The notes under the pieces are model-generated. The model did not search any database and had not been told where the DNA came from. It was given only the letters and a program-made list of their open reading frames with translations. 64,000 bases of DNA from Halomonas sp. HAL1 (lineage in GTDB: Bacteria; Pseudomonadota; Gammaproteobacteria; Pseudomonadales; Halomonadaceae), in NCBI RefSeq assembly GCF_030544485.1, contig NZ_CP130610.1, forward strand, positions 930,001-994,000, given 5' to 3'. Position 1 is the stretch's first letter; every line of letters starts with the position of its first letter. The translations under genes and the position numbers were made by a program. Shown in pieces: positions 33,646 to 43,151 of this stretch.

Positions 33646-35160
33646 TCAAATGTTTTCGCGCAGAGCGGCATTCTTTAAGCGCTGGATCTTACGATCCTGA
33701 TAGAGCGAAAACAGAATGGATGCGACGGCTAACGCTAAGAAAAGCGCAGAGAGTGGTCGGGTCAAAAAGGTCGTCCAGCTTTCATTAAGCTCAAGGGCGC
33801 GGAATAGCTGGCGTTCAAGATTGTCGCCGAGCACCACACCCAGTATTAGCGGCGTCAGCGGTACTTCCGCTTTCCAAAGCAGGTAGCCAATGACCCCGAA
33901 GATAAACAGCACCCAAATATCAAATAGATTGTTATTCAGGGCGTAAGCGCCAATGGCACACAACATCAACACAACGGGAACGAGGATCTGTTGAGGGATC
34001 AGCGATATCTTGGCGAACCAGCGCACTAGCAGCAGGTTGCAAAGCACCATGACGACTGCGCCAATTAGCAGGCTGGCATAAATAGCGCCAACCAATACCG
34101 GGTTTTGCTCAAACATCATGGGGCCCGGCGTAATACCGTGGAGAATCAGTACGCCCATCATGATCGCCATGGGCAAATCGCCCGGTATCCCTAGTGCAAG
34201 CGTTGGCACGAATGCACCACCTGCGACCGCGCTATTGGAGGCTTCAGAAGCCACAATGCCGCTGGGGGTACCGGTGCCAAACTCTTCCGGATGGCGAGAA
34301 AATTTCTTGGCTTGGTCGTAACTCAAAAAGTTAGCGACGGTGCCGCCCGTGCCAGGAAGTGCGCCCACCAAGCTGCCAATTAAAGAAGAGCGCAGCGTGT
34401 TCAGCTTTTGCCCCGTCATATCTTTGAGTATTTGGCCGTAGGGAATCGTGACATTGGTATCGATTTTCTTGGCTTCGCTTTTCTCGTCCTTAAGCTTCTC
34501 GATATTGCCAAGCAGCTGGGAGAAAGCAAATATGCCGATCATCACGGGGAGAATTTCAAACCCAGAACCCATCGCTGGCAGGCCAAAGTCAAAGCGCAGA
34601 TTACTGTTGCGGTCATAACCAACGGTTGTGATTAAGAGCCCCAAAGCCGCAGCCATCAGGCCTTTGAGTAGAGCGCCGCTGGAAAGCCCTGCCACAAGCG
34701 TCAGCGCGAAAACGATCAACGCAGTGATTTCCCAAGGGCGGAAATTCATGCTGAAGCTGGCAATTAGCGGGCCGAAGAATACCAGTACCGCCACGCTGAT
34801 GAGGGTGCCTAAAAAGGATGAAGCGACGCCAATGCCCAGGGCACGGCCAGGTTCGCCTTTCTGTGCCATCGGGTAGCCGTCATAAACGGTAGTAATAGAA
34901 GAGGGTGTACCGGGTATGCCCAGCATAACGCCAGACACAATGCCGCCTGAGTAACCCCCTACAAACACACCGACCATCAATGAAACGCCGCTTACCGGGT
35001 CCATCGCAAACGTGAACGGGAAGACCACTAAAATGGCCATGGTGACAGTAAAACCAGGAATACTACCGCCCACAATCCCAAACAGTACGCCAATAATGAT
35101 CAGGCCCAAGACCGATGGCGTGCCGACCTCAGCGAGCGCTTGGAGGAAAAAGTTCGTCAT
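33646..35160 (-). CDS. tctA: Tripartite tricarboxylate transporter large permease
   Basis: 504 aa from the ATG at 35160 (GGAGACA upstream), standard TctA length, about 11-12 helices. The signature is near the start: GVLFGIVGGSIPGFTVTMAILVVFPFTF, then GVFVGGYSGGIVSGVMLGIPGTPSS, and a second GALPGTGGTVANFLSYDQAKK with GIVASEASNSAVAGGAFVPTLALGIPGD. It forms the membrane channel with TctB and is loaded by TctC. tctB ends 13 nt upstream. Confidence 0.95.
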   Translation of the reverse strand: MTNFFLQALAEVGTPSVLGLIIIGVLFGIVGGSIPGFTVTMAILVVFPFTFAMDPVSGVSLMVGVFVGGYSGGIVSGVMLGIPGTPSSITTVYDGYPMAQKGEPGRALGIGVASSFLGTLISVAVLVFFGPLIASFSMNFRPWEITALIVFALTLVAGLSSGALLKGLMAAALGLLITTVGYDRNSNLRFDFGLPAMGSGFEILPVMIGIFAFSQLLGNIEKLKDEKSEAKKIDTNVTIPYGQILKDMTGQKLNTLRSSLIGSLVGALPGTGGTVANFLSYDQAKKFSRHPEEFGTGTPSGIVASEASNSAVAGGAFVPTLALGIPGDLPMAIMMGVLILHGITPGPMMFEQNPVLVGAIYASLLIGAVVMVLCNLLLVRWFAKISLIPQQILVPVVLMLCAIGAYALNNNLFDIWVLFIFGVIGYLLWKAEVPLTPLILGVVLGDNLERQLFRALELNESWTTFLTRPLSALFLALAVASILFSLYQDRKIQRLKNAALRENI

Positions 35161-35173
35161 TATTGTCTCCAGG

Positions 35174-35644
35174 TTAAGGCAGCCAAACATTCAGGCCATA
35201 GCGGAAAACGACAAATATCACGATAGCCAAGGTGAAGCTGAGGGTGAGATTGATCATCCATTTACGTCGCGTATTGATCCCCATCAGCAGCGCAAGAGAG
35301 GCGACCAGAAAGCCGATGGTCGCCGCGATATAACCCACCACTGGAAGTAGCGCGGCATAAAGCCCAAACAGTAGAAACAGAGCGAGTATGGTGCGTCGGC
35401 TTTGAAACCACTCACCAATGAGCTGCTTCGCGCCAGCCCGCTCAGGCACTTTTACCAATAAGGAACGCACCAGAATGAGCAGTGAAAAAACGCCGATCAC
35501 TACCAATAAAATGCGTGGGAACAGCGCTGACCCATACGGCTGCCAGCTGGTGGGCGGGGCAATGCTGCCTGATTCCACCCACATGACGGCCACAATCAAG
35601 AGCAGCGCCAGCGCCAAGGCGCGGTCTTTCGTTAGCGTTAGCAT
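35174..35644 (-). CDS. tctB: Tripartite tricarboxylate transporter small permease
   Basis: 156 aa from the ATG at 35644 (GGAGGC 7 nt upstream; the ATG at 35662 lies before that site). Four hydrophobic helices, typical of TctB. It contains the usual PRILLVVIGVFSLLIL and GYIAATIGFLVASLALLMGI. It sits between tctC (67 nt upstream) and tctA. Confidence 0.88.
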   Translation of the reverse strand: MLTLTKDRALALALLLIVAVMWVESGSIAPPTSWQPYGSALFPRILLVVIGVFSLLILVRSLLVKVPERAGAKQLIGEWFQSRRTILALFLLFGLYAALLPVVGYIAATIGFLVASLALLMGINTRRKWMINLTLSFTLAIVIFVVFRYGLNVWLP

Positions 35645-35711
35645 TAGCGATGCCTCCAGCAACCCTAGCCCACGTACAAACGAGGGCTAGGGAATGCATT
35701 CTTAGTCGTTC

Positions 35712-36704
35712 TTAGTTCTGGAAATCGATGTTTTCGGCAGCCGCACTTAGCGCCGCTTCGTTCTCATCCAAGAACGCTTGATAATCATCGCCTGCTAGAA
35801 ATCTCACTACCGAGCCAAACTCATTTTCGATACGGCTCTGTACTTCTTCGTTTTCCAGGGCTTGTTCATAAGCGTTAGCGATGGTGTCGAGGACTTCCTG
35901 AGGCGTTCCTTTAGGCGCAAAAATGCCGCGGCTGGTGGAGTGGTCCATCTCAATGCCTTGCTCGCGCAGGGTGGCGACATCCGGCATGCTTTCAAGACGT
36001 TCTGGATGAGCGATGCCTAGGGCGCGGAAGGTGCCGTCTTCAAAAAATGCACCGCCTGATGGCAAATTAAACATCGCGAAGTCGACTTCTTCCGCCATCA
36101 GCGCCGATACCTGTTCGCCCGTATCGGGGTAGCCGACTAAGCGCACATCGGCCATATCGATGCCCGTTTCCTGGAAAAACTGTGCCCAGAAAAAGTGGTC
36201 AGTAGAGCTAGGAATCATACTGAAGCGCACTTGGCCTGGGTTTTCACTCACATAGTCAGCAATTTCATCGGCGCTCTGCACAGGGTGATTGGCATGTGCG
36301 GTGGGAATATTGATGGTTTGGGTGAGTAGTGCGATGGGCTCGAAGGCATCAAACGAGTAATCGACGGTGCCTGCTAACTTAGAAAGCGCGATGGTGTCGT
36401 GGCTGCCAAGCAGGGTGTAGCCATCGGGGTCAGCGTCTTTCACATTGCGAGAACCCAGGGTCGCCCCTGCGCCTGCCATATTGACGGGAACGATGGATTC
36501 ACCCAACGTCTTTTCAGCCTCTTGGGAGATGAGCCGGAAAAGAATATCGGTTGCTCCGCCCGGGCCGTAAGGGATGATCAAGCGGATATCCTGTTCCGGA
36601 TAATCAGCCTGGGCGGTGGAGGCGATTGCCATGCTAGACGCAAGTCCGATGGCGGCGAGGGTAGTACTTAGAGTCGTACTTAGAGTAAATGTTGAACGCG
36701 TCAT
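35712..36704 (-). CDS. tctC: Tripartite tricarboxylate transporter substrate-binding protein
   Basis: 330 aa with a signal peptide of about 33 residues ending TAQA. It is a periplasmic Bug-family binding protein. The fold signature is YPEQDIRLIIPYGPGGATDILFRL, then VPVNMAGAGATLG and a C-terminal WVH-less end. Carboxylate ligands are usual for the family, but the ligand is not known here. The signal peptide contains LSTT-LSTT, encoded by a perfect-but-one 12-bp tandem duplication at 36664-36687. First gene of the tctCBA-ggt operon. Confidence 0.92.
   Translation of the reverse strand: MTRSTFTLSTTLSTTLAAIGLASSMAIASTAQADYPEQDIRLIIPYGPGGATDILFRLISQEAEKTLGESIVPVNMAGAGATLGSRNVKDADPDGYTLLGSHDTIALSKLAGTVDYSFDAFEPIALLTQTINIPTAHANHPVQSADEIADYVSENPGQVRFSMIPSSTDHFFWAQFFQETGIDMADVRLVGYPDTGEQVSALMAEEVDFAMFNLPSGGAFFEDGTFRALGIAHPERLESMPDVATLREQGIEMDHSTSRGIFAPKGTPQEVLDTIANAYEQALENEEVQSRIENEFGSVVRFLAGDDYQAFLDENEAALSAAAENIDFQN
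36664..36687 (-). repeat. 12-bp tandem duplication in the tctC signal peptide
   Basis: Plus-strand units GTACTTAGAGTC and GTACTTAGAGTA, 11 of 12 identical and in frame, which looks recent. Confidence 0.88.
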
Positions 36705-36845
36705 TCTTTTACACCTTTATAGATTGAGTTTGGTGTTGTGGGATGCCGCTCCAACTGCAGCGGCGTGGTGAGCGCGTGGTCCCGTTATCGGGTTCTTGTT
36801 GTCACCACACAATCGTCTATTGACGAGATCGTGTGTCAGTGAGTG

Positions 36846-37376
36846 TTAGCCGAGAAACAGCCCTCCATAAACCAAGGCGCCCATGACGACAAAGGCGGGG
36901 TGCGTTTTGAAGCGCATCAGTGCAATAGCCGCGACTACCCCAATGATAAGAGTGTGAATTGTGCCGCTACTGTTGAGGCTTTCGAGCAGGAACCCCAGGG
37001 TTAGCCAAGCCATCATCATGGCAATAACGGGGCGAACCCACTGGCTCATGCGCTTAACCCTTGGTGAATCACGATGACGGTACAGCAGCCCCAGTGCGCC
37101 GAGCATTAATAGCAACGTTGGAATAACCGTGGCGGCCACCGCGATGAAGGCCCCGCCAATACCGGCGACTTCATAACCCACGTAGCCCGCCATTTTGGTG
37201 GCGATAGGGCTGGGCAGGGCGTTGCCTAGGGCTAATGTTTCAGCAAAGGTTTGCGCGGTCATCCAGTCATAACGGCCAACCACCTCAGCCTCGATCAGAG
37301 GGATAATCGCCGGGCCACCGCCGTAGCCAATAATGTTCGGGATAAAAAAAGCTAAAAAGAGCTCCCAATAGATCAT
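36846..37376 (-). CDS. Chromate transporter family protein, half B
   Basis: 176 aa, short-chain CHR domain. It has the family start FLAFFIPNIIGYGGGPAIIPLIEAEVV and LGNALPSPIATKMAGYVGY. It overlaps the upstream CHR gene by 4 bp (ATGA), so the two are translationally coupled. Short CHR pairs make a heterodimer equivalent to the long ChrA. The substrate may be chromate/sulfate or another anion, and given the neighbours a different role is possible. Confidence 0.9.
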   Translation of the reverse strand: MIYWELFLAFFIPNIIGYGGGPAIIPLIEAEVVGRYDWMTAQTFAETLALGNALPSPIATKMAGYVGYEVAGIGGAFIAVAATVIPTLLLMLGALGLLYRHRDSPRVKRMSQWVRPVIAMMMAWLTLGFLLESLNSSGTIHTLIIGVVAAIALMRFKTHPAFVVMGALVYGGLFLG

Positions 37377-37942
37377 GCTGGCCCCTCCGCTTTTTTCTTA
37401 CCGGCAGGGCGCAGTAGGGCGGCAGCGAGAATAGCGCCAATCACCCAGCCGGGATGAACGCCAAGCCAGTAGATCAAGCCAGCGGCAACAATGGCCATGG
37501 CGATACTAACCAGCCAGCCAAGGGCCGCTTGTGATTTATCAAAAAAGTCCCAGGTGAGTTGTGCCATCATCACCATCACCACCGGCACTACTGCTTGGCC
37601 CATACCGCGAATCCATGCCACATCGCGATATCGGCTAAAAATGCCTAACATGACAATCATTGCCACAATCATTGGCAAGATAATGGCAATCACGGCAGCA
37701 ATACAGCCGGTCACACCGCCCACGCGATAGCCAATGTAGCCTGGCATTTTGGTGGCAATAGGGCCGGGTAAGGTATTGCCGATCGCCAGCACGTCGGCAA
37801 ACTCTTCATCGGTCAGCCAATGATGGCGAGTGACAACTTCGGCGCGCACCAGAGGAATCATGGCCGGGCCGCCACCGAAACCAAAAATGCCGACGCGGAA
37901 AAAAGCCCAGAACAGTTGCCAGGAGGTGCCGCGTGATTTCAT
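37373..37942 (-). CDS. Chromate transporter family protein, half A
   Basis: 189 aa, short-chain CHR domain with FWAFFRVGIFGFGGGPAMIPLVRAEVV and IGNTLPGPIATKMPGYIGYRVGG, about 5-6 helices. It is promoter-proximal of the coupled pair and divergent from a GntR regulator that may control it. Confidence 0.9.
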   Translation of the reverse strand: MKSRGTSWQLFWAFFRVGIFGFGGGPAMIPLVRAEVVTRHHWLTDEEFADVLAIGNTLPGPIATKMPGYIGYRVGGVTGCIAAVIAIILPMIVAMIVMLGIFSRYRDVAWIRGMGQAVVPVVMVMMAQLTWDFFDKSQAALGWLVSIAMAIVAAGLIYWLGVHPGWVIGAILAAALLRPAGKKKAEGPA

Positions 37943-38121
37943 GGACGCGTTTCCCGTAAAGCTAATGGGGTGATCAGAAGCATACCCAGACCTTATTTAT
38001 CGTTTGTAGGTTAAAAAATCGATTATCTTGTCTAATATAGAATATAGGTAGTGCCCGATCCGACGTCAACCGTGAAAAATTGAATGGACAGCGGGAACTG
38101 AGATGAATAAAGGATATCGTC

Positions 38122-38808
38122 ATGAATAATTCTTTACCCAAGGTAGCAACGCCAGTAGGTCCAGCAGGTACTGCATCAAGTCGTGTATTTGATAATTTAC
38201 GTAAGGATCTCGTCGGTGGACGCTTTGTAGCGGGTGAAAAACTCGCCATCAATGCGCTCAAAGAGCATTACCAAGTTGGCTTGAGCCCTCTGCGGGAAGC
38301 GCTCAATAAATTGGCGGCTTATGGATTATTAATTCAGGAAAATCAACGCGGTTTTCGTGTGCCGAAGCTTTCACGGGATGAGCTGGACGATATCGCCCAG
38401 ATGCGCTTGGAAATGGAGGGCATGGCATTAGTGCGGGCGATTGCTAACGGTGATTCGCTCTGGGAGGCTGACTTATTAGCCGCGGCGCACCGCCTGAAGC
38501 GCGCCGATATCACCCTGGATAAAGGCGAGGAGTGGGAGCGTCTGCATACGCAATTTCATCGTACGTTAGTCGCCCCCTGTGGCTCTGTTTGGTTATTGCG
38601 TTTTATTGAACAGTTGCATGATCAGTTTGACCGCTACCGCCGCCTGGGGCCGAAAATGCCGACGATTCGTCAAGAGTTGGATGAGCAGCATCATCAACTC
38701 GTGGAGCTGGCATTACAGCGTGATGCTAAAGCGGCGCGTGAACTAATGGATGATCATATTCATAAATCTTATGAAGTTGCCCTGAAACGCTATCAAGAGC
38801 ACGCCTAG
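38122..38808 (+). CDS. GntR family regulator with FCD ligand domain
   Basis: 228 aa. Winged helix about 20-85 (LRKDLVGGRFVAGEKLAINALKEHY, then SPLREALNKLAAYGLL, the GntR recognition helix and wing) and an all-helical FCD domain about 95-220 with metal/ligand-binding residues such as FHRTLV, LDEQHHQLVE and DHIHKSYE. FCD regulators usually bind organic acids. It is divergent from the CHR pair and lies beside the tctCBA-ggt operon, both possible targets. Confidence 0.9.
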   Translation: MNNSLPKVATPVGPAGTASSRVFDNLRKDLVGGRFVAGEKLAINALKEHYQVGLSPLREALNKLAAYGLLIQENQRGFRVPKLSRDELDDIAQMRLEMEGMALVRAIANGDSLWEADLLAAAHRLKRADITLDKGEEWERLHTQFHRTLVAPCGSVWLLRFIEQLHDQFDRYRRLGPKMPTIRQELDEQHHQLVELALQRDAKAARELMDDHIHKSYEVALKRYQEHA

Positions 38809-38894
38809 CAGGAGAAACTGCCCCGGTAGCGACGACACCGCGTGTCTGCAGTGTGTAAACTGCTGTCCATATAACGTCAGTCGTCGCCGTCCAG

Positions 38895-39467
38895 ATGAGT
38901 AAAGAGAGTGCTATGCACACAGATAACCAAATAGTCGCGCAAACGCTGAACTGGGTGCGCACCTTTATTGTGGCGCATGACATTTGCCCGTTTGCGCAGC
39001 GGGAGTTGGAGCGTGAAACGATTCGTGTGGAAGTGGTGCGCTCTAAAAAAATTGAAGTGGCGCTTGAGGAGCTGATGGTGGAAGTGCAGTGGTTGGATGA
39101 GCACCCCGAAACAGAAACCACGCTGCTGGTGTTCCCGACGCTGTTTAAAAGCTTTGATCACTACTTGGATTTTGTGGAGCTTGCAGAAAGTATCCTGGTC
39201 GACCAGGGCTATGAAGGTGTTTATCAGTTAGCCACTTTTCATCCAGATTATTGCTTTGACGGTGCCGAACCCGATGATGCCTCTAATTATTCCAACCGCT
39301 CTCCCTACGCCATGGTGCATCTGCTACGCGAAGAGAGCGTTGAAAAGGCGATCGAGTTTTATGGCGACACCGACGCTATTCCCGAACGCAATATTGCCAA
39401 GTTAACGGCGATGGGCAGCGACACTGCAGAGCAGCAGCTGCAACGCTGTTTTGACGTTAATGGCTAA
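38895..39467 (+). CDS. DUF1415 family protein
   Basis: 190 aa, the usual length of this uncharacterised cytosolic family. Conserved features are [20 protein letters not shown] with an invariant Cys, [20 protein letters not shown], and [36 protein letters not shown]. A second Met at 38913 is an alternative start with GAGAG upstream. Conserved Cys, His and Asp residues hint at a metal or redox role, but no function is known. Single gene. Confidence 0.88.
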   Translation: [190 protein letters not shown]

Positions 39468-39543
39468 ACGAGTGAATCACTAGCTGATGTTGGCCCCTGC
39501 TTTTTTTGGCCGCATACAATTGGAGAACGGGAAGAACAATGGC

Positions 39544-39566
39544 AAAAGGGCCAGCCAAGCTGGCCC
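39544..39566 (-). terminator. Intrinsic terminator of the chemoreceptor gene
   Basis: GGGCCAGC-TTG-GCTGGCCC on the minus strand, followed by TTTT, 12 nt after the stop. Confidence 0.8.
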
Positions 39567-39577
39567 ATAAGAAGGAA

Positions 39578-41242
39578 TTAAAACTCTTCCCAATTAGGTG
39601 TGGCGTTGGGCAATTGTCTAGCTGAATAAGCGTTAGACGCTGCAAGCGCCTGCGGTGATGAAGTGACAGTAGGGGTTTCCGAACCACCCTGCGCTACGCG
39701 TTTAAGTTTGAAGGCTATGACTAACTCGGCCAAACGAGTAGCTTCATCCTGGAGTGAAGCTGACGCGGTGCTGGTCTCTTCAACCAGCGATACATTTTCC
39801 TGGGTGGCGGAGTCCATTTGGGATACCGCTGTACTGACTTGGCTAATACCCGACTCCTGCTCCTTTGCGGCTAGAGCAAGCTCTTGCATCATTTCCGTCA
39901 CTTTACGAATAGCTTCGTTGATCTCCGCCATATCATGACCATTTTTCGCTGCTTGCTCCGCACCGACGACAATACGCTGTGAGATATCTTCAATCATGGT
40001 GCGTATCTCTTTCGAAGAAGTGGACGTCTTGGTGGCTAATGAGCGAACTTCGCTGGCTACCACCGCAAACCCCCTGCCGTGCTCGCCAGCCCGGGCAGCT
40101 TCTACCGACGCGTTCAACGCCAGGATATTGGTTTGAAAGGCGATCGAGTCAATCACCTGAACAATGTCGTGTACTTTGTGTGAGGTTTGTTCAAGTTCGC
40201 GCATTAGCAGGCTGGTGCGCTCAGATGCCTGCTTACCGCTATTTGCCTGTCGGGCTGCATCCTGGGTCAGTTGTTGTGCTTGGCCAGCAGTGTCAGCGTT
40301 TTGCCGCACAATCGATGAGATTTCATCCATACTCGCGGCGGTTTGCTGCAAAGCGGCGGCTTGTTGTTCCGTACATGAGGCGAGGTCTTGGCTGCCGCTA
40401 GCAATTTGTTTTGAGCTAGAGGCGACGGCTTCGCTACTTTGATTGAGCGTGCCGATCATCTCTTCCAGCCGCTCTTGCATATCCTCCATGGCACTATAAA
40501 GGCGGCCGATCTCGTTACGCCCGAGGGCATCGATATGGCTGGTCAAATCCCCCTTGGCAATGTTTTCGCAAATGCTGACTGCTCGCTGCAGGGGGGTGAT
40601 GATGAGCCTATTAATCATTATTTGTACAGCGATATAGAGCACAATCGCGATTAAAATAAGAACGCCCACGGTAATACCAAAAATGACGCTGTCACGCTGT
40701 GCTTCCGAGTGAACTTGGTTGCCTCTGCTCAATGCATAATCATTAAAATTACTGATTGCAGTGCTAAAGCCAGAGAACTTCTGATTAATGGGATCACGGT
40801 ATTCGTCCAGTGCCTCATAACGCTCGTTGACTAAATAAACTCTTAATGTGTCAGTGACAATAAGGTTGTAACTATCGACAATTGCATCAATGAGTGGGCG
40901 ACGTTCAGAATCGATGGAGAGTTTAAGGCGAGTGAGTTCTGCAATACGTCGGTCGGATTTCTCCAAACTCTCCAGCGCATCTCCCAGCGCCCGCTCAGCG
41001 TAGTTTTTGTTGCCATCGCGGTAGTGCTGTGACATGCGCTCTAGCCTGACCCGCACTTCCATTAGATTGGTTTCTGCACGGTTAGCAGCACTCGCTTGTT
41101 GAGCGCTGATTTCATTCATTTCTGCCAGCAGCTGTGCACCTTCGCGTTCTGCCATGGCACCCATGCTACCCAAAATGATCAGCATGGCTAAAAGCACAAT
41201 CAGTGCGCCAGCAATCACTCTCTTAACTGATATGTTTTGCAT
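39578..41242 (-). CDS. Methyl-accepting chemotaxis protein
   Basis: 554 aa from the ATG at 41242 (AGGAGGA 7 nt upstream). It has an N-terminal membrane helix (about 7-29), a periplasmic helical-bundle sensor to about 185, a second helix (about 190-215), HAMP, and a full signalling domain with the hairpin tip IDSIAFQTNILALNASVEAARAGEHGRGFAVVASEVRSLA and methylation-type Glu/Gln pairs. The C-terminus ends NATPNWEEF, a CheR/CheB-binding pentapeptide (NWEEF) as in E. coli Tar/Tsr (NWETF). Ligand unknown. No che genes nearby. Confidence 0.94.
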   Translation of the reverse strand: MQNISVKRVIAGALIVLLAMLIILGSMGAMAEREGAQLLAEMNEISAQQASAANRAETNLMEVRVRLERMSQHYRDGNKNYAERALGDALESLEKSDRRIAELTRLKLSIDSERRPLIDAIVDSYNLIVTDTLRVYLVNERYEALDEYRDPINQKFSGFSTAISNFNDYALSRGNQVHSEAQRDSVIFGITVGVLILIAIVLYIAVQIMINRLIITPLQRAVSICENIAKGDLTSHIDALGRNEIGRLYSAMEDMQERLEEMIGTLNQSSEAVASSSKQIASGSQDLASCTEQQAAALQQTAASMDEISSIVRQNADTAGQAQQLTQDAARQANSGKQASERTSLLMRELEQTSHKVHDIVQVIDSIAFQTNILALNASVEAARAGEHGRGFAVVASEVRSLATKTSTSSKEIRTMIEDISQRIVVGAEQAAKNGHDMAEINEAIRKVTEMMQELALAAKEQESGISQVSTAVSQMDSATQENVSLVEETSTASASLQDEATRLAELVIAFKLKRVAQGGSETPTVTSSPQALAASNAYSARQLPNATPNWEEF

Positions 41243-41421
41243 TGATACTCCTCCTAATAACCCCCGCACCTGAATTGGTGCATAGGGGAGTTTTAGAAAG
41301 TATCAATTTTCCATTAAAGCAGCCGTTTGATTAAGTTAGCTTTAGTTTATTACATTAATAAATACTGAATTACCATAAAGACGTATAGTTAAATTTTTTT
41401 TAACTAATTTGTGAGTTCTGT

Positions 41422-41475
41422 AGTAAAGAATTCTGTGATAAAGAGCTCTTTGGTAAAGAGCTCTTTGGTAAATGG
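41422..41475. repeat. 15-bp tandem repeat with AAAGAGCTCTTT palindromes
   Basis: Units start at 41422, 41437 and 41452, with a partial fourth at 41467. Units 2 and 3 (GATAAAGAGCTCTTT, GGTAAAGAGCTCTTT) differ by one base. Each contains the 12-bp palindrome AAAGAGCTCTTT. It lies just downstream of the GNAT gene stop (41483). Confidence 0.88.
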
Positions 41476-41482
41476 ATGACTG

Positions 41483-41977
41483 TTAAAGCGTCTTATGCAT
41501 CACATACGTATCAACGAAACCCAGGCGCGCATGGCGGTAGGCGTTAGGAACGGTACCCACAATACTAAACCCCAGCTTCTGCCATAACGCGACGGCCACC
41601 TCATTGGTGGCCACCACGGCATTGTACTGCATGGCTAGAAACCCCAGCTTCCTGGCCTGCGCCTGTGAATCCTCACACATGGCGCGTGCTACCCCTTTTC
41701 CGCGTGCGGCGGGCGTCACCATATAACCACAGTTACAGATGTGGTCGCCGGGGCCTGCCGCGTTGGCTTTTAGGTAGTAAGCACCCAGTATATGACCGTG
41801 TTCATCTTTAACGACCACGCTGGTTTTAGGCGTGCTGCACCATAGCTCTCGGGCAGCTTCAAAGCTGATGTCGGGGTCAATGGCATAAGTCTCTTGCGCC
41901 ACGACAATCGCCTTGAAAGTAGGCCAAAAGCTGGTGAAATCTTCGTCCGACATGGGGGCGAAATGTAATGTAGACAC
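41483..41977 (-). CDS. GNAT family N-acetyltransferase
   Basis: 164 aa. The acetyl-CoA-binding motif is VTPAARGKGVARAMCEDSQ (R-x-x-G-x-G/A pattern, about 88-106). The following strand, FLAMQYNAVVATNEVAVALWQKLGF, is the standard GNAT end, with a Y/N pair that may position acetyl-CoA. The acceptor is unknown. It starts 14 nt after the LLM oxidoreductase stop, so it is co-transcribed with it. Confidence 0.88.
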   Translation of the reverse strand: MSTLHFAPMSDEDFTSFWPTFKAIVVAQETYAIDPDISFEAARELWCSTPKTSVVVKDEHGHILGAYYLKANAAGPGDHICNCGYMVTPAARGKGVARAMCEDSQAQARKLGFLAMQYNAVVATNEVAVALWQKLGFSIVGTVPNAYRHARLGFVDTYVMHKTL

Positions 41978-41991
41978 AGTAGTGCCGCCGT

Positions 41992-42984
41992 TCAGCGGGC
42001 GACCTCAGCCACAATCTCGTAGCTGCGCAGCCGATCGGCATGGTTATAAAAATCGCTGTTAATCATTAATTCATCAGCACCGGTACGTGCTTGGAACTCT
42101 TCAAGTTCGGCTTTGACCGTCTCTGGGCCGCCAATAATCGCCGCCCCTAAAAACTGGCTGACTTGGGCTTGCTCAACCGGTGACCAGTCTAGTTGCTCCA
42201 CGGGCGGCTGCGACTGGGTTGGCTTGCCACGAATAAGGTTAAGAAATTTCTGCTGCGCGGTGGTGGCCAAGTAGTGGGCCATCGCATCGCTTTCCGCTGC
42301 CATCACGGGCAGGCCGACCATCGCATGGGGCTTATCCAAGTGTTCGGAAGGGCGGAAATTGTCGCGATATAAGCGCAGTGCCTCAAATAAATAGCCTGGC
42401 GCAAACTGAGCAGCAAACGCAAAAGGCAAGCCCAGCTTAGCTGCCAATTGTGCGCTGTAGCCGCTAGAACCCAGTAGCCAGATAGGCACATGAGTGCCTT
42501 GACCAGGGACGGCTTTCACCCGTTGCTGGGGCTCTGCATCGCCTAGATAACGGCGCAATTCGTTCAGCAATTGCGGGAAGTCGTCTACGCCGGCATGAGC
42601 GTTGCGCCGCATGGCTTGCATCGTCGCACCGTCTGAGCCGGGTGCGCGGCCTAGCCCCAAATCTATACGATCAGGATAGAGCGTTTCCAGCGTGCCGAAC
42701 TGCTCGGCAATCACCAGCGGCGGGTGGTTCGGTAGCATAATGCCGCCGCTACCCACGCGTATGGTGGAGGTTTGCCCAGCAATATGACCGATCAGCACCG
42801 CGGTGGCAGCGCTGGCGATACCGGCAATATTGTGGTGCTCTGCTAGCCAGTAACGGGTGTAGCCTAGCCGCTCGGTTAACTGTGCCAGCGAGACGCTGTC
42901 TTGAAAGGTCTCAGCGGCGCTGCCGCCCTGGCGGATAGGGGCCAGATCAAGAACGGAAAGCGCCGTGGAAGCGAGTTGGCTCAT
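41992..42984 (-). CDS. LLM class flavin-dependent oxidoreductase
   Basis: 330 aa, luciferase-like TIM barrel. It belongs to the MsnO8/YhbW-like group with [80 protein letters not shown] and [29 protein letters not shown]2 chemistry is expected and the substrate is unknown. Forms a two-gene unit with the downstream GNAT gene. Confidence 0.92.
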   Translation of the reverse strand: MSQLASTALSVLDLAPIRQGGSAAETFQDSVSLAQLTERLGYTRYWLAEHHNIAGIASAATAVLIGHIAGQTSTIRVGSGGIMLPNHPPLVIAEQFGTLETLYPDRIDLGLGRAPGSDGATMQAMRRNAHAGVDDFPQLLNELRRYLGDAEPQQRVKAVPGQGTHVPIWLLGSSGYSAQLAAKLGLPFAFAAQFAPGYLFEALRLYRDNFRPSEHLDKPHAMVGLPVMAAESDAMAHYLATTAQQKFLNLIRGKPTQSQPPVEQLDWSPVEQAQVSQFLGAAIIGGPETVKAELEEFQARTGADELMINSDFYNHADRLRSYEIVAEVAR

Positions 42985-43151
42985 GGGTCACCTGCAAGTT
43001 AATTCGTGGGCGCATTGAGTGAAAATTACTTAGCGCGCTTGGTAATTACACGTTATGCGGTCAGTGAACATAAATTGCAAGGTCTGAGCCATGTCGATGT
43101 GACGTGTGCCGGTATGGACTGGATGAGAGCGAAGTGCCGGTACGGTCACGC

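Noticed and set aside
36846..37942. A single frameshifted chrA gene.
   Set aside because: Two complete short CHR proteins with a 4-bp ATGA overlap are a known bipartite arrangement, so no lesion is needed.
37943..38121. AT-rich near-palindrome around TAATATAGAATATAG as a GntR operator.
   Set aside because: Symmetry is poor and no second copy was found near tctC, so it is not listed as a site.
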